Source: Pegoplata infirma | Lineage: Eukaryota > Arthropoda > Insecta > Diptera > Anthomyiidae | Length of the DNA stretch: 64,000 nt | Assembly: GCA_963921195.1 (NCBI GenBank) | Contig: OY992540.1 | Location: 39,393,890-39,457,889 of the forward strand | Direction of reading: 5' to 3' | In this document: one piece after another, positions 23,849-34,216 of the stretch | How the letters are laid out: each line of letters begins with the position of its first letter | How positions within the stretch are numbered: position 1 is the first letter of the stretch | The notes under the pieces: generated by a model | Seen by the model: only the letters and a program-made list of their open reading frames with translations | Databases searched by the model: none | Told to the model about the DNA's origin: nothing | Translations under genes and position numbers: made by a program

Positions 23849-24689
23849 TTCGGCCCTCCTGATAGTGCATTCGACCCCGAATGTATCCCGTGGTACCAAT
23901 ATCAATACATCTAATAAACTAAGAAATAAGTCTGTCCTTCTATCTAACTTTCCTAAAGTTTTTGTAGTAACGTCAAAATAAAACTTACATGTTTAAAGTC
24001 GCTTCTTCTACCAAGTAAATTATAAAATACATCTAAATATATGAAATAAAGAATTATAATAAACTAAAATAATTCACAAGTATTCACTTAAACATATACA
24101 TCAAAATTGAATGAGTTAAAATTCAAATTCTCCAAATATTACCACAAAGCTTTAATTAATGTTAAATACTTTCTGATATTAATTACAAAAATTTCCCTAA
24201 AATAACTTAATTTACCCTTATTAACTCTAGTTTAAAACATATACAAAACTTGCTTACATTTCTAAAAAACGCTCCTATTATCTTATCTAAATTGCATATG
24301 AATATAACTAACTTTCATCCCCAAAAAACGCTCCTATTATATTAGTCATGTTACACATGCCTATGTAAAACAAATCCTAACATGCTCTCCTTCTCTACAC
24401 AAATATAAAAACTACGTTAAATTCAAAATTATACAAGCCTCAATCAATCATCAAAATACCAAATTTCCATTTCACCAAAAAGCATTCATTCACCAAAAGC
24501 ATTCATAACAATACGTTACATTAAAACTATAGCCTCTCTTTTACTCACTCACAAAATAAATAAAAGCTTTTACGTTCCATCCCAAACATTCCCACGAAAT
24601 GAGTTCTTAACATCCCCCATGAATATCTGTTAATCTTCATAACATCAATGTAAAAATTCTACTATTTTCTTTAACATCTATTACCTAAC

Positions 24690-24875
24690 ATTTACTCTAT
24701 ACTTATGCGAGTCCCATAACATTTCACCATCATCCATAACATCGACAAGAACCCTATTCTAAATCTCCGTTTCAACTATAGCCTTGAAATTGACCTCTAT
24801 TCAAAATCTCCGCATCATCCATAGCATCGAAATTAACCTCTATTTAAAATCTTTGCATCCTCCATAGCCTTAATG
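24690..24875. repeat. Degenerate tandem repeat inside the LTR element
   Basis: Units of about 50 bp containing CATCCATAGCATCGA / TGACCTCTATTCAAAATCTC recur three to four times. Non-coding. Confidence 0.55.
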
Positions 24876-25622
24876 TTACCCCACAAAAAATATGAACTCT
24901 GTTACATCTATCATCCCTGTAAAATTTTCACACCTCTGCTATTCCCATCTAAAATAAGCACGCTGCTCAATTTCAAAATCATTTTGATGAACAATTTGAA
25001 ATCGAAACAACAAACAAATCATAAAAATACTCATCCACTGTTTTCTTCTTCGGCAATGGGTGGAGCTTAACGATCGTCTGCATTGCAAAAAGCTATTCAT
25101 CTTCGCCACTCTATCAAACACACAAGTAGTTTAGTCATCTATACGAAAGCTTTTTGGCTGAGCTTTTCACATCTCTCTTCTTTACGGCTATAAACAATTC
25201 TGGTGGTTGTTTTATTCTTCTCTTTTTCGCACTCATTTTCGGATATTTGTTGTTTATTTTGTTGATCTTTTTCAAAAATAACTGCCACTCTACATATTCT
25301 CAGAAAGCAATTGGTTTTGTTTGCTGGAATTTGATGTGAATGTTTTTGCTTACACACAAAACGTCTCTTTTTTACTTATTCTTGCTTCTCACTTATATTC
25401 ATCAAAACTTTTTATTGTCATGATTTTCTAATAGTTAAGTTTTTCATTTCTCATTATTCCACTGTTCATTTTTTGTGATTTCATTATATTAATTGTTCTT
25501 TAAAATTTTTTCTCAAATTTAGTTTTTAGTCTTAAAATTTCTAGAAATCACTTTTCATTCTCACTTTTACTTTTTTGTATTTTAGTGAATACATTTTCAT
25601 TGTTATTTGGCTCGTTGAGTCC

Positions 25623-25640
25623 ATCCCGGACGAGCCCCCA
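25623..25640 (-). promoter_or_regulatory. Primer binding site for tRNA-Pro
   Basis: Minus strand reads TGGGGGCTCGTCCGGGAT immediately after the LTR. This is complementary to the 3' 18 nt of tRNA-Pro, including CCA, and is a primer used by many retroelements to start minus-strand DNA synthesis. Confidence 0.9.
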
Positions 25641-25953
25641 TGTAGGAAATAATTATGACACACTAATATATTTCCATATTTAAAACAATTCATTTATTTA
25701 TTAAAGTTCATTAAATTATTGTTATACATAAAACACAACTTCACATCTTAAATCAAACGACTTTTATTCTCTACGTCTTTCGCATAGCGAGGCAGTTTAA
25801 TGACTGTCCTCTTCTACGTCCAAACTTCAACTCTCCACTCTTCGTTTGCAAAATACTTTGTCCGTCTCTTTTAATTCCGTCTGTCCGCCAATATCGTCTC
25901 ATACTGTCTCTGTCTAAAATATTACACCTTAGCCTCAGAATACCATTCCTACA
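25641..25953 (-). repeat. 5' LTR (minus-strand element)
   Basis: 313 bp, TG…CA ends, followed on the minus strand directly by the primer binding site. Near-identity with the LTR at 23536 implies recent insertion. Confidence 0.9.
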
Positions 25954-25990
25954 TAAATAATAATAAATTTAATACATACTATCATTTGAA

Positions 25991-26560
25991 TTGGTTAATA
26001 AACTCTTTGTTTTTTTTTTAAATATGTTTGACATGTCATTTCAACGGAGAGAGATATTTGAAGTTTGGCGTAAATGCGACAGTGCTTCTGATCGGAACTC
26101 AACAGTTATCAATTATATCTTGTCCAAACTTGGAAATAACATCTGCAACGAGAATGATAGCTATAAAAAACTAACTTTTAGTGTTCGAGATGTATGTAGT
26201 AAATTCAAATGTAGATGGGCCAGTGTTTCTCGCAATTTATATAGTTTTGAAAATCATTACAATTTATGGTTGAATGAAAATATAGATTTTCTAGTAGAAG
26301 ACGAAGAACCAGGTCACAACCTCGAGGGCGTCCTTTGAAGACTTTTTTGGAAACGACAAAAAAATCCAAGAGGAGTCGTGTTTCGGATCTTGTACAAAAC
26401 AACATCAAGGAATAATTATTGGTCGCTACGAAAGTAAGTCTGTACAAATCTGGAAAGAGAGATGCAGACCAATTATTTGATGAAATTAAAAAAAACACCA
26501 AAAAGGGCTACAAAGATGAAAAAAGCCGTATTTTACCCCTCCGAAGCACCGACATAATAC
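25991..26560 (+). pseudogene. Broken ORF inside Transib-like T1, possible transposase N-terminal remnant
   Basis: An open frame to 26338 includes RREIFEVWRKCDS and RDVCSKFKCRWASVSRN. A one-base frameshift near 26325 then restores the reading RGRPLKTFLETTKKSKRSR, followed by a stop (KE-stop) and SLYKSGKRDADQLFDEIK up to about 26560. An RGRPxKxF…SKRxR…ATxxSLxxSGxxDA pattern resembles the N-terminal part of uncharacterised arthropod proteins that I suspect are Transib transposases; this assignment comes from memory of motifs and its position inside an element with Transib ends. No catalytic region remains. Dead. Confidence 0.45.
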
Positions 26561-26983
26561 ACACTAGAAGAGGCAATGGCACTATACATTGACAAAAGGT
26601 TAACTTAAAATTCGTATATGCTTATGCAATCAGGTGCTAAGACTCCTGTTTTAGTTATATGCTGGATGTAGGGTATATGTCCAAATGTTATCAGATTTCA
26701 CTTACAATATTTGATAACCCCATTTACTTTTCAAAAAGTATAAAATTCTTATTTTAAACATAATTTTCCACAGCTAACAGGTACAAAAAAAATACTCATG
26801 AGGTAGTCGTATATAACACCTTTTGGGGCACCCTGTATTGAAAAACAGTTTCTTATTATTCATTATACAAAAAGCTCATATCCTTAGCTATAAAATCTCC
26901 AAGTATTGTTATCGGATCAGACCATTAGTTTAGATGGTATGATTTTTTTCCTGCCAGATTGGTGTTTTTCCCACTGTGCAGAG

Positions 26984-27343
26984 GGGGGATTTTTGTGTTC
27001 TTTTACCACCACCTCTGTTTTGATGAAAAACAATTGCAATGTAAGACCGACCCCCGTTAATTTTAACGCCCTACCATTTTTCTGAACAAACCTATTTCAT
27101 ATCTCCACTCTTTAAGGGGGCTCCCATACAAAATGACATTTTTATGAAATCAGCTCCCATTTTTTCTGAACAAACCTATTCCATATATCAACTCTTTAAG
27201 GGGGCTCCCATTCCAAATGACATTTTTATGAAATCAGCTCCCATTTTTATGAAATCAGCTCCCATTTTTATGAAATCAGCTCCTAATATTAATAAGGATA
27301 CGTAACAAAAAGTCTTGTCTTAAATTTCTTTCGTTTTGTAAAG
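26984..27343. repeat. Right inverted-repeat arm and nested tandem repeats
   Basis: 27037-27110 is the inverted partner of 22640-22778. It is followed by a roughly 83-bp unit repeated twice (each with TTTTTCTGAACAAACCTAT and TTTAAGGGGGCTCCCAT) and a 21-bp unit CATTTTTATGAAATCAGCTC repeated three to four times (about 27205-27290). Confidence 0.75.
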
Positions 27344-29205
27344 TTTTTTTTTTTTGTCTTAACAAACACTCAGGGGATGTCCCCTATAAAAGCAGTGCAT
27401 TGTGTTGATAATTAGGAAAATAGGTTATGGGAGGGAGGATAGAGGTAGTAGTGTTTGTGGATATTTGAACTTTTCCAAATTGTAGTTGACAGGGAAGACC
27501 TCTACAGGAAGTATATTCCACATACGGATAGTTCGGCTTATAAATGAATTTTCTTTGTAATGCGTTGTGCGGTACACTGGGCAATCGACAACAAATGGAT
27601 GAGCCCTTCTAGACAAGCGAGTATTCCGAACAACAAACCCGTGCTCGGGGGATAAGTTCGCTTATCTCAGCAGAACACTTACCATGATAATATCGATAGA
27701 ACAGTGTTACACAACCCACATTCCGACGATGCTCCAAAGAGTCAATAGAGTTGGATACCCTACTGTCATTAATTAGCTTCGACGACCTCCTTTGAACACG
27801 GTCCAGAAGCTTCAGAATAGACTCTGAAGCCTTTGCCCATATATGGGAGTTGTATTCCATCTTCGGCCGGATATAGGTGGTATAAATATTAAGGAGATCA
27901 GTAGGAGTGAAGTAGTTCTTGCACAGTTTTAAGAAACCAAGACACTTGAATGCTTCTTTCGACACTTGAAAAACATGTTTATTCCAACGGACATCACACT
28001 GGATTTTCATGCCCTGAACATCAAGAGAATCTGATTCCTAAATATCGATACCACTCATAGATACAAACGACAACGTTGGTTCCACAATACGTCTATGGGT
28101 CAACATACAACATTGGGTCTTGCGTTCATTAAAATCGACCCTATTCGCAATACCCCATTCAGAGATTGTCAACAGGTCCTGATTGAGAGTGTCATTCATA
28201 ATCTGCCGATCGCGCCCAACCTCTACAAGGCTTGGCCTATGATCGAAGGAAAATGAATGAGAAATGTTGCTGTCGTCTGCAAAAGAGTAGATAGGGTTGA
28301 AAGTTTGACTAAGAAGGTCATTAATAAAGATAAGAAAAAGAGTAGGAGAAAGAACAGAACCTTGTGGTACTCCAGAGTTAAGTCGAAACCTATTCGATGA
28401 CACCCCATCAACAACAACACGTATACTTCGGTCCCGGAGAAAACTCAATATAAATCGAGAGAAATCGTTACCGACACCGAAAGCAATAAGTTTAGATATA
28501 AGTGCGTCGTGCCACACACGATCGAAAGCCTTGGAAATATCCAAAGAAACTACCTTACTTTCACCAAATTGGTGGATAGAACGACTCCAACGTTCCGAAA
28601 AAAAACGCCATCAAGTCTCCCGTAGAGCTACGTTTACGGAAGCCATACTCTCGGTCACTGAAAAGTGAGTTTGACTCTAAATAGTCAACAAGATGGTGAT
28701 TTATCATGCTCTCCATCACCTTCGAGAGCGTAGAACAAATAGATATCGGGCGATAGTACTCGGGGTTTGAAGACGCACCTTTCTTAGGGATCGGTTGAAC
28801 GTTAGCCACTTTCCAGCAGGAGGTGTGGGTACCCTTACGTAACGAAAAGCTAAAAAGGATTGCCAATGGACGAGTTAACGCAGATGAGCACTGCTTTAAC
28901 GCCAGTCCCGGTGACTTATTTACGATGATATCCTCAAGAACCCTTTTAACTGCACGAACTCGGAAAAATATCTTGGGCATAGTACTGGATACGCTTTCAA
29001 GTTCTGGCAGTGGATGATCGCCTTCCAGCAAGAACGAATTTCTTGCAAATAAATCAGCGAAAATTTTAGCCTTATCAACCTTCAGTTGACACTTGATCAT
29101 CCTTTACAAGGGTTGGGATAGAAGAACTAGCACTGTCCCTTACTCTCATTACGAATGACCAAAAGCTCTTACTACCCCGAGGGGCAGAAAGAACTTAATT
29201 ATGTT
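27344..29205 (-). pseudogene. Jockey/CR1-group non-LTR retroposon, 5' truncated and frameshifted
   Basis: The minus-strand reading starts at about 29205 with SKSFWSFVMRVRDS, then frames 29100-28561, 28544-28038, 28010-27609 and 27616-27425. RT landmarks in order: VQPIPKKG, YYRPISI, KVMESMI, YGFRKRSSTGDL, then a gap, DISKAFDRVWH (motif A), GVPQGSVLSPTLF (motif B), FADDSNI (motif C; one residue unlike YADD), FNERKTQC, and a C-terminal YFTPTDLL…IRPKMEYNSHIW…LEHRRNV…FYRYYHG block. It ends in a poly(A) tract (27344-27355 as T on the plus strand). A few residues are missing after NKSPG. At least four frameshifts; inactive. The endonuclease is absent. Confidence 0.9.
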
Positions 29206-29381
29206 TTTTCACTTAAGAATACAACTATCATTATTTAAATATTTTTTTAATATCCACTCCCAAAAAAGGGGGTAGGCCGAAAAAAATGCTTATGCCCGGG
29301 GTCCAAGCGCAGGACATACAACTTCTTCCAACACTAGAATTTGTCATTTGATTTACAAAAGTGTAATAAAACCTGTAAAAA
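29206..29381. other. Short spacer
   Basis: AT-rich sequence with a GGGGTAGGCC stretch; nothing recognised. Confidence 0.4.
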
Positions 29382-29681
29382 ATTGTGTTTTTTTAAAGGT
29401 TGGTTTAGTTCCTTAAGGGGGAACTTTTTCCCCCCTGGTCCGATTTTGCCCATCACCGAACTTAAATAGGACATATGTATCCGTACCAAACTTCAGGAGT
29501 CTACCTCTTTCAGTTTGGACTATAGTGTCTTTCACAGACAGATGGACAGTCAGACGGACATCGCTAAAATATATTAGAATCGATCACTGTTCAATAATAT
29601 ATATACTTTATGGGGTCCTAGACCAACATTTCGATGCGTTACACACAGAATGACACCATACTGTGGTTAGAGGGCATAATG
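29382..29681 (-). mobile_element. Helentron-like fragment H6 (lacks hairpin end)
   Basis: Contains GGTCCGATTTTGCCCATC, CAGACGGACATCGCTAAAAT, ATATATATACTTTATGGGGTC and the degraded terminus GGTTAGAGGGCATAATG. The hairpin end is missing. Confidence 0.7.
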
Positions 29682-31306
29682 AGCGGATGTTTCTTCTACA
29701 CGTTCCACTGTGGCATGGTGCTTTCTAGAGGGGGGGGGGGGGTAAAATTCAACAACGACCTCTATTAATTTTTCACCTCAAAAATAATAAAATAATTTCC
29801 ATCCAAAGACTTCATTTTTAAAAAAATCGGAAAAAATTTTAAAAGCTCAAATTTTCATTATGCAACAAAATTATTGTTATTAGGCACAATGAAATGAAAT
29901 TTTTTTATTTAAGTTATTATTATTACTAATTGAAATGTGATAGCAATAAGAAATTTTAAGATTTGGTGCATTAATTGCCCCTTTATCAAAATTCGTAATA
30001 ATATTATTCTTTACAATTTTTGTTGGCACCCCCCCCCCCAAACTAAACTACGTACATAATGGACCATCCATCCACACCTGCATTCTTAGGCTCATCGGGG
30101 GCATGCGTTTTTTTCACAGTGAGTTGAATACGATTTTCAGGCCAGGCCAATTTTGGATAAGACTTGCGGGCGCAATATTTACGCATCGGCCTCTATTTTT
30201 ATTTTAAACTCATCCACGTGATGTAACCTTTCAAACTAGTAAAAATAATCAACATGTTCCGAACGAAACTTTTTATCTAGAGTCAAAAGAGATCTTTTTC
30301 GAAAAAAAAATCGTATTTTTCTATTTTATTTGTAATTCTAAAATAGTTTAACGTCTGCCTACAACAAAGTTTTTTTTTTGTTAAATCTGAAATCTATCTA
30401 GTTTTCGTTTGAAATATATCGAAAAAATTGCGGCCGTGGTATTGGCAAAAAACTGGAGCCGGATCAGTCAAAATTTTAAAATTTTACTGTTTTAAAATGC
30501 TCTATCTCGGAAAGTATAGGAGGTAACCACACCGCTGAGCAGGATTCTGTTTGGCCTCTACTAGCGCATTGTCCACATATAATGTTTGGAAATCTGATAG
30601 ACAACAAAAAAATGGCAATTGTCCGTTCAACTGCTGAACATAAGTTCCAAACTATGTTAACTATGATTACTTTAATTTTTATGGATTTCGGGTGGCTGAA
30701 TCATTTCCAAAAAATTTTCCATTTCTCCCACTGTGCACTGGCAAAAATATTCATATTTTCATTATTAATCACCCTTTAGAAGTTTTTTGTAATTTCAATT
30801 TTTTCTAAGAATCCCTTAGTTTTATTTATTTGATTTAGTTTTTGCTACGTTCCTGTTTAAACACCAACATCAATAGCCAGAAATTGTATTATTTTTATTT
30901 AATTTTGTTTTTCTAATAGTTTTTTTTTTTTTTGCTCGTGCTATTTACACAACCTAAATAAATTGTTTATTTTGTTTTTGCACAATTTTCTCTGTAAATT
31001 ATTTTATATTTTCTACTCTGTAGGGGGTATAAACACTTGTATGTATTTAAGATTAGTTAATTTTGTTATTCCGTTCGTATTTCATCTACATATTGGTACA
31101 GAACTTCATTTAAATTGCTAAAGCGACTCAAAAAATTATTCTTAGTAGATCGGAATACTTGAAATACTGAAACATGTCAACATGTCATATTTCGGGTAGT
31201 TATAAATATTAACCTGAACACGTTATATTCTGAACCGCATTGTAGAAGACTTATGATAAAAGTGCTCAGCAAATGGTACCCTCAAAACTAATTTTATTTT
31301 AAACTA
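29682..31306. other. AT-rich sequence with poly-G/poly-C runs and an isolated Transib-like end
   Basis: A run of 12 or more G at about 29729-29740 and a matching C run at about 30030-30042 form an inverted pair 300 bp apart. At 30729-30735 CACTGTG, preceded by TTTCTCC, looks like a solitary right end of the T1 family. No gene. Confidence 0.5.
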
Positions 31307-32103
31307 CACTCAAAAAATTATGTCATTAACTGTTTGTAGTTTATTTAAAAAGTTTTCCGTTTAGTCGTTTTCAAAAGAAAAAACTTTTGTTTGATGTTCA
31401 GTTCAGTTTTTATTAATGACTACTTCTGTCCTTTGTTTCAAAAATAACGCACTAAAAAATAAAGGCTTTCATTAACATTTAATTTTTAAATTCATTTATT
31501 TTTGTTCTGTAAGTAAAAACTACTGATTATTCTTTAAATTTTTAATGATTTGTGTAAGTAATTTTTTTTTAAATTGTTGGTATTTTTTAATGAAATATCA
31601 TTAGTTTTTACCTACACAAGTCAGTTATTTTTTTGTAGAAAAAAAAAATCAAAAAATTATTTATAGAAATATAAAAACATGTTTGTATCAAGTGACTTTG
31701 GCACGATGGGTAGAGTGTCTGGCCAGAATGTAGTTGATTGCGGGATCGATTACCCAAAAATTTTATTAAAAATTTTTAAAAAAATATTTCAATAAAAAAT
31801 TGTAAAAAATTACCTACGAAATCATTAATTTTTATTGTTTTCGTAGGTTATTTTTTTGAAATTTGTTTGTAAAAATAACAGAACTATCATTAATTTTAAA
31901 TGTTTTCGTTGGTTATTTTTTTCGAATTTGTTGGTAAAAATGAGTGAAAAAACTTATTTTTTTAATGTTTAATGTTAGTTATTTTAGAAAATTTTGTCAA
32001 CAGTAAAAAATAAATGTTGATGTTTGTTAAAACAAATGAATAATTACTGGGATGTTTTTAAGTGTATTTTTCATTTGGTTTTGCCTACAAAATATTTTGA
32101 GTG
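31307..32103. mobile_element. TA-flanked TIR element with tRNA-like core (copy 1)
   Basis: 797 bp: starts CACTCAAAAAATTATG, ends ATATTTTGAGTG, TA on both sides (31305-31306, 32104-32105). The interior has repeated ACCTACGAAATCATTAATTT / TTTCGTAGGTTATTTTTT motifs. A tRNA-like stretch lies at about 31695-31755 (GGGTAGAGTGTCTGGCC as A box, GGGATCGATTACCC near a B box). No ORF. Full second copy at 48808-49632. Confidence 0.8.
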
Positions 32104-32225
32104 TACAACTAATAAAGTACATTAAAAAGAAAAATTGGCTGCCTTAGTCTGCCCGTGCGATTAACACAATTTTTTTTATAAAATATGCCGATGTGAAATT
32201 ACTGTAATTGTACATGATTTTTAAG

Positions 32226-34216
32226 TAGTTTGGTACTCGAGTACTTGGACTTAAAAAACACAAACCCAAACAGTGTTGGATGACTGATCACATATTGGAT
32301 CTTATGGCAGAAAGACAAACGTTTAAAAATAAAAATCATGCAGAATATCAACGTCTTAATAGAATTATAAAATATAAATGCCATCAAGCTAAAAATGAAT
32401 GGTTACTTCTTCAATGCGAAGAGATCGAACAACTACAAAGGAAACACGATGATTTTAACCTTCATAGAAAAATAAAAGACCTTTGCGGAGCCCAAAGAAA
32501 AAAAATACCATCCAATTTAACGGACAGCAACAGCAGAATCCTAACGGATAGAAACGAAAGGAAGAGTGAATGGGAGACATATATAAAAAGCCTATTCGAT
32601 GATTGCAATAGAGGTCCTAACATCATACACCAAGAAAATTTAAGCGGTCCAATCATAACAAAGGATGAGGTGAGACATGCTATTAAAAGGTCAAAAAACA
32701 AAAAAGCTCCAGGTCCTGATGATTTACCAACAGAAATAATAAAACTTATAGATGATGATAATCTCAGTCTTCTCGTAAAAATATTCAATGAAGTTTATAA
32801 TACTGGTGTATACCCAACCATCTGGTTACAATCGACTTTTATAACAGTCCCAAAGAAGAACAATCCCAAGGCGTGTAACGATTACAGATTAATCAGTCTC
32901 ATGAGCCACGCTCTTAAAATTTTTCTAAAAGTAATCCACAACCGTATCTACAATAAATGCGAGGCACATATGGGTAGAACTCAGTTTGGTTTTAAAGCAG
33001 GAACTGGTACTCGTGAAGCATTATTTTGCGTTCAAACCCTTGTACAGAATTGCATGGATGTACGTAAAGATGTCTTTCTGTGTTTCGTAGACTACGAAAA
33101 AGCATTTGATAAAGTAAAACACGAAAAACTAATGGATGTACTGCAAAAATTGGATATAGATGGCAAGGATATTCAATGCATTCAAAACTTATATTGGAAT
33201 CAAAAAGCTCATGTCAGAAATAACGATGGCTACACGAATGACATTGATATTATAAGTGGAGTACGGCAAGGTTGTATCCTTTCGCCACTACTTTTTAATT
33301 TGTATACGGAGGCTCTATTTAATGAAGCTTTAGAAGACGTGGAAAAGGGTATAAAAGTTAATGGCGAGTTTATAAATAACATACGATACGCAGACGATAC
33401 AACTTTGATATCAGACAATCTTCCGGATTTACAAATACTTCTTAACAATATTCAGAAAAGCAGCGATTTATATGGTCTTAACATAAACATAAGCAAAACC
33501 AAAATAATGATTATAAGTCGTAATAAAGTTCCATATATTAATGCGCAACTTGTAATAAATAACAACCCAATAGAACGTGTGACTAGTTTCAAATATTTGG
33601 GTGCTTGGCTTACAGAAGATTGGACAGCAGACAAAGAAATAAAGTGTCGGATTGAAATGGCCCGAGCATCTTTTATAAAGTATAAAAAATTGTTATGTAG
33701 CCGCCAAATAAACATACAACTTCGCCTCCGGATGGTAAAAAGCTACATATGGTCAATTTTGTTATATTCCATGGAGTCATGGACTCTTAAAACCACACAC
33801 ATGAATAAGCTTGAAAGTTTTGAAATGTGGATATATCGTCGACTTCTTCGAGTTTCATGGACAGATTTCGTATCCAATGCTGAAATACTAAGACGACTAA
33901 ATACTGAACGTCATCTTCTCCATACCATCAAAATCCGTAAAACCACATATTTTGGCCACATCATCAGAGGGGAAAAATATCAACTACTTGTTCTTATACT
34001 ACAGGGAAAAATCGAAGGCAGGCGTGGTATTGGCAGAAAACAGATGTCATGGTTACGCAACATCAGATCATGGACTGGCATCCGATCAATTGGAGAACTG
34101 GTCAGACTGGCATCAGACAGAGAACAGTTTGCTAATTTAATATATAATATTATTTAATTAAATTTAATTGTGATTCGCTTTCATCCTATGAAGGATATGC
34201 AATAAAGAGAGAGAGA
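32226..34216 (+). pseudogene. RTE-clade (BovB-type) retroposon copy D, RT frame intact
   Basis: 5' truncated: no endonuclease; the frame is open from about 32231 and has its first ATG at 32280. 625 codons to 34157 without a stop. RT landmarks: KKAPGPDDLPTEI, VPKKNNPKACNDYR, FGFKAGTGTREALF, CFVDYEKAFDKV (motif A, Asp), VRQGCILSPLLFNLY (B), NIRYADDTTLIS (C, YADD intact), NISKTKIM (D), FKYLGAWLTED (E), then ESWTLKTTHMNKLESFEMW, YFGHIIRG and KIEGRRGIGRKQMSWL. This C-terminus is the RTE/BovB type and differs from copies A-C. 3' end: short UTR and an ATAAAGAGAGAGAG tail. Without the endonuclease and promoter it cannot move on its own, but the RT region shows no break. Confidence 0.9.

Larger units (their letters stand above)
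23536..25953 (-). mobile_element. Young non-autonomous LTR retrotransposon (LARD/TRIM-like)
   Basis: Two 313-bp direct repeats (23536-23848 and 25641-25953), both TGTAGG…CCTACA, differ at a single site (T at 23639, C at 25744). TAAA flanks the whole element on both sides (23532-23535, 25954-25957), a 4-bp target duplication. Orientation is fixed by the primer binding site: on the minus strand the LTR at 25641 is followed immediately by an 18-nt tRNA-Pro match. A purine-rich AGGAGGGCCGAA precedes the other LTR. The 1.8-kb interior has no gag, protease or RT frame, so it depends on proteins from elsewhere; the 4-bp duplication suggests a Ty3/gypsy partner. It is inserted in Transib-like T1. Confidence 0.9.
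22779..26978. mobile_element. Transib-like DNA transposon T1 with RSS-like CACAGTG termini
   Basis: Left end CACAGTGGGAAAAATTGCC (from 22779); right end is the inverse (…TTTTTCCCACTGTG, ending 26978). The inverted repeat runs about 26 bp with few mismatches. A perfect 5-bp duplication CAGAG flanks it (22774-22778 and 26979-26983). On the left the heptamer CACAGTG is followed by 23 nt and AAATAATTC; on the right by 22 nt and AAAAAAATC. A heptamer, a 23-nt spacer and an AAAAAAATC-like nonamer, with 5-bp duplications, are the diagnostic features of Transib, the superfamily related to RAG1. Minus the nested LTR element (23536-25953) it is about 1.8 kb. It contains a broken ORF (25991-26560) that may be transposase remnant. 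Confidence 0.8.

Noticed and set aside
23666..23905. 79-codon minus-strand frame
   Set aside because: It lies in the LTR and crosses its boundary; it has no recognisable motif and the other LTR copy breaks the frame at the edge.
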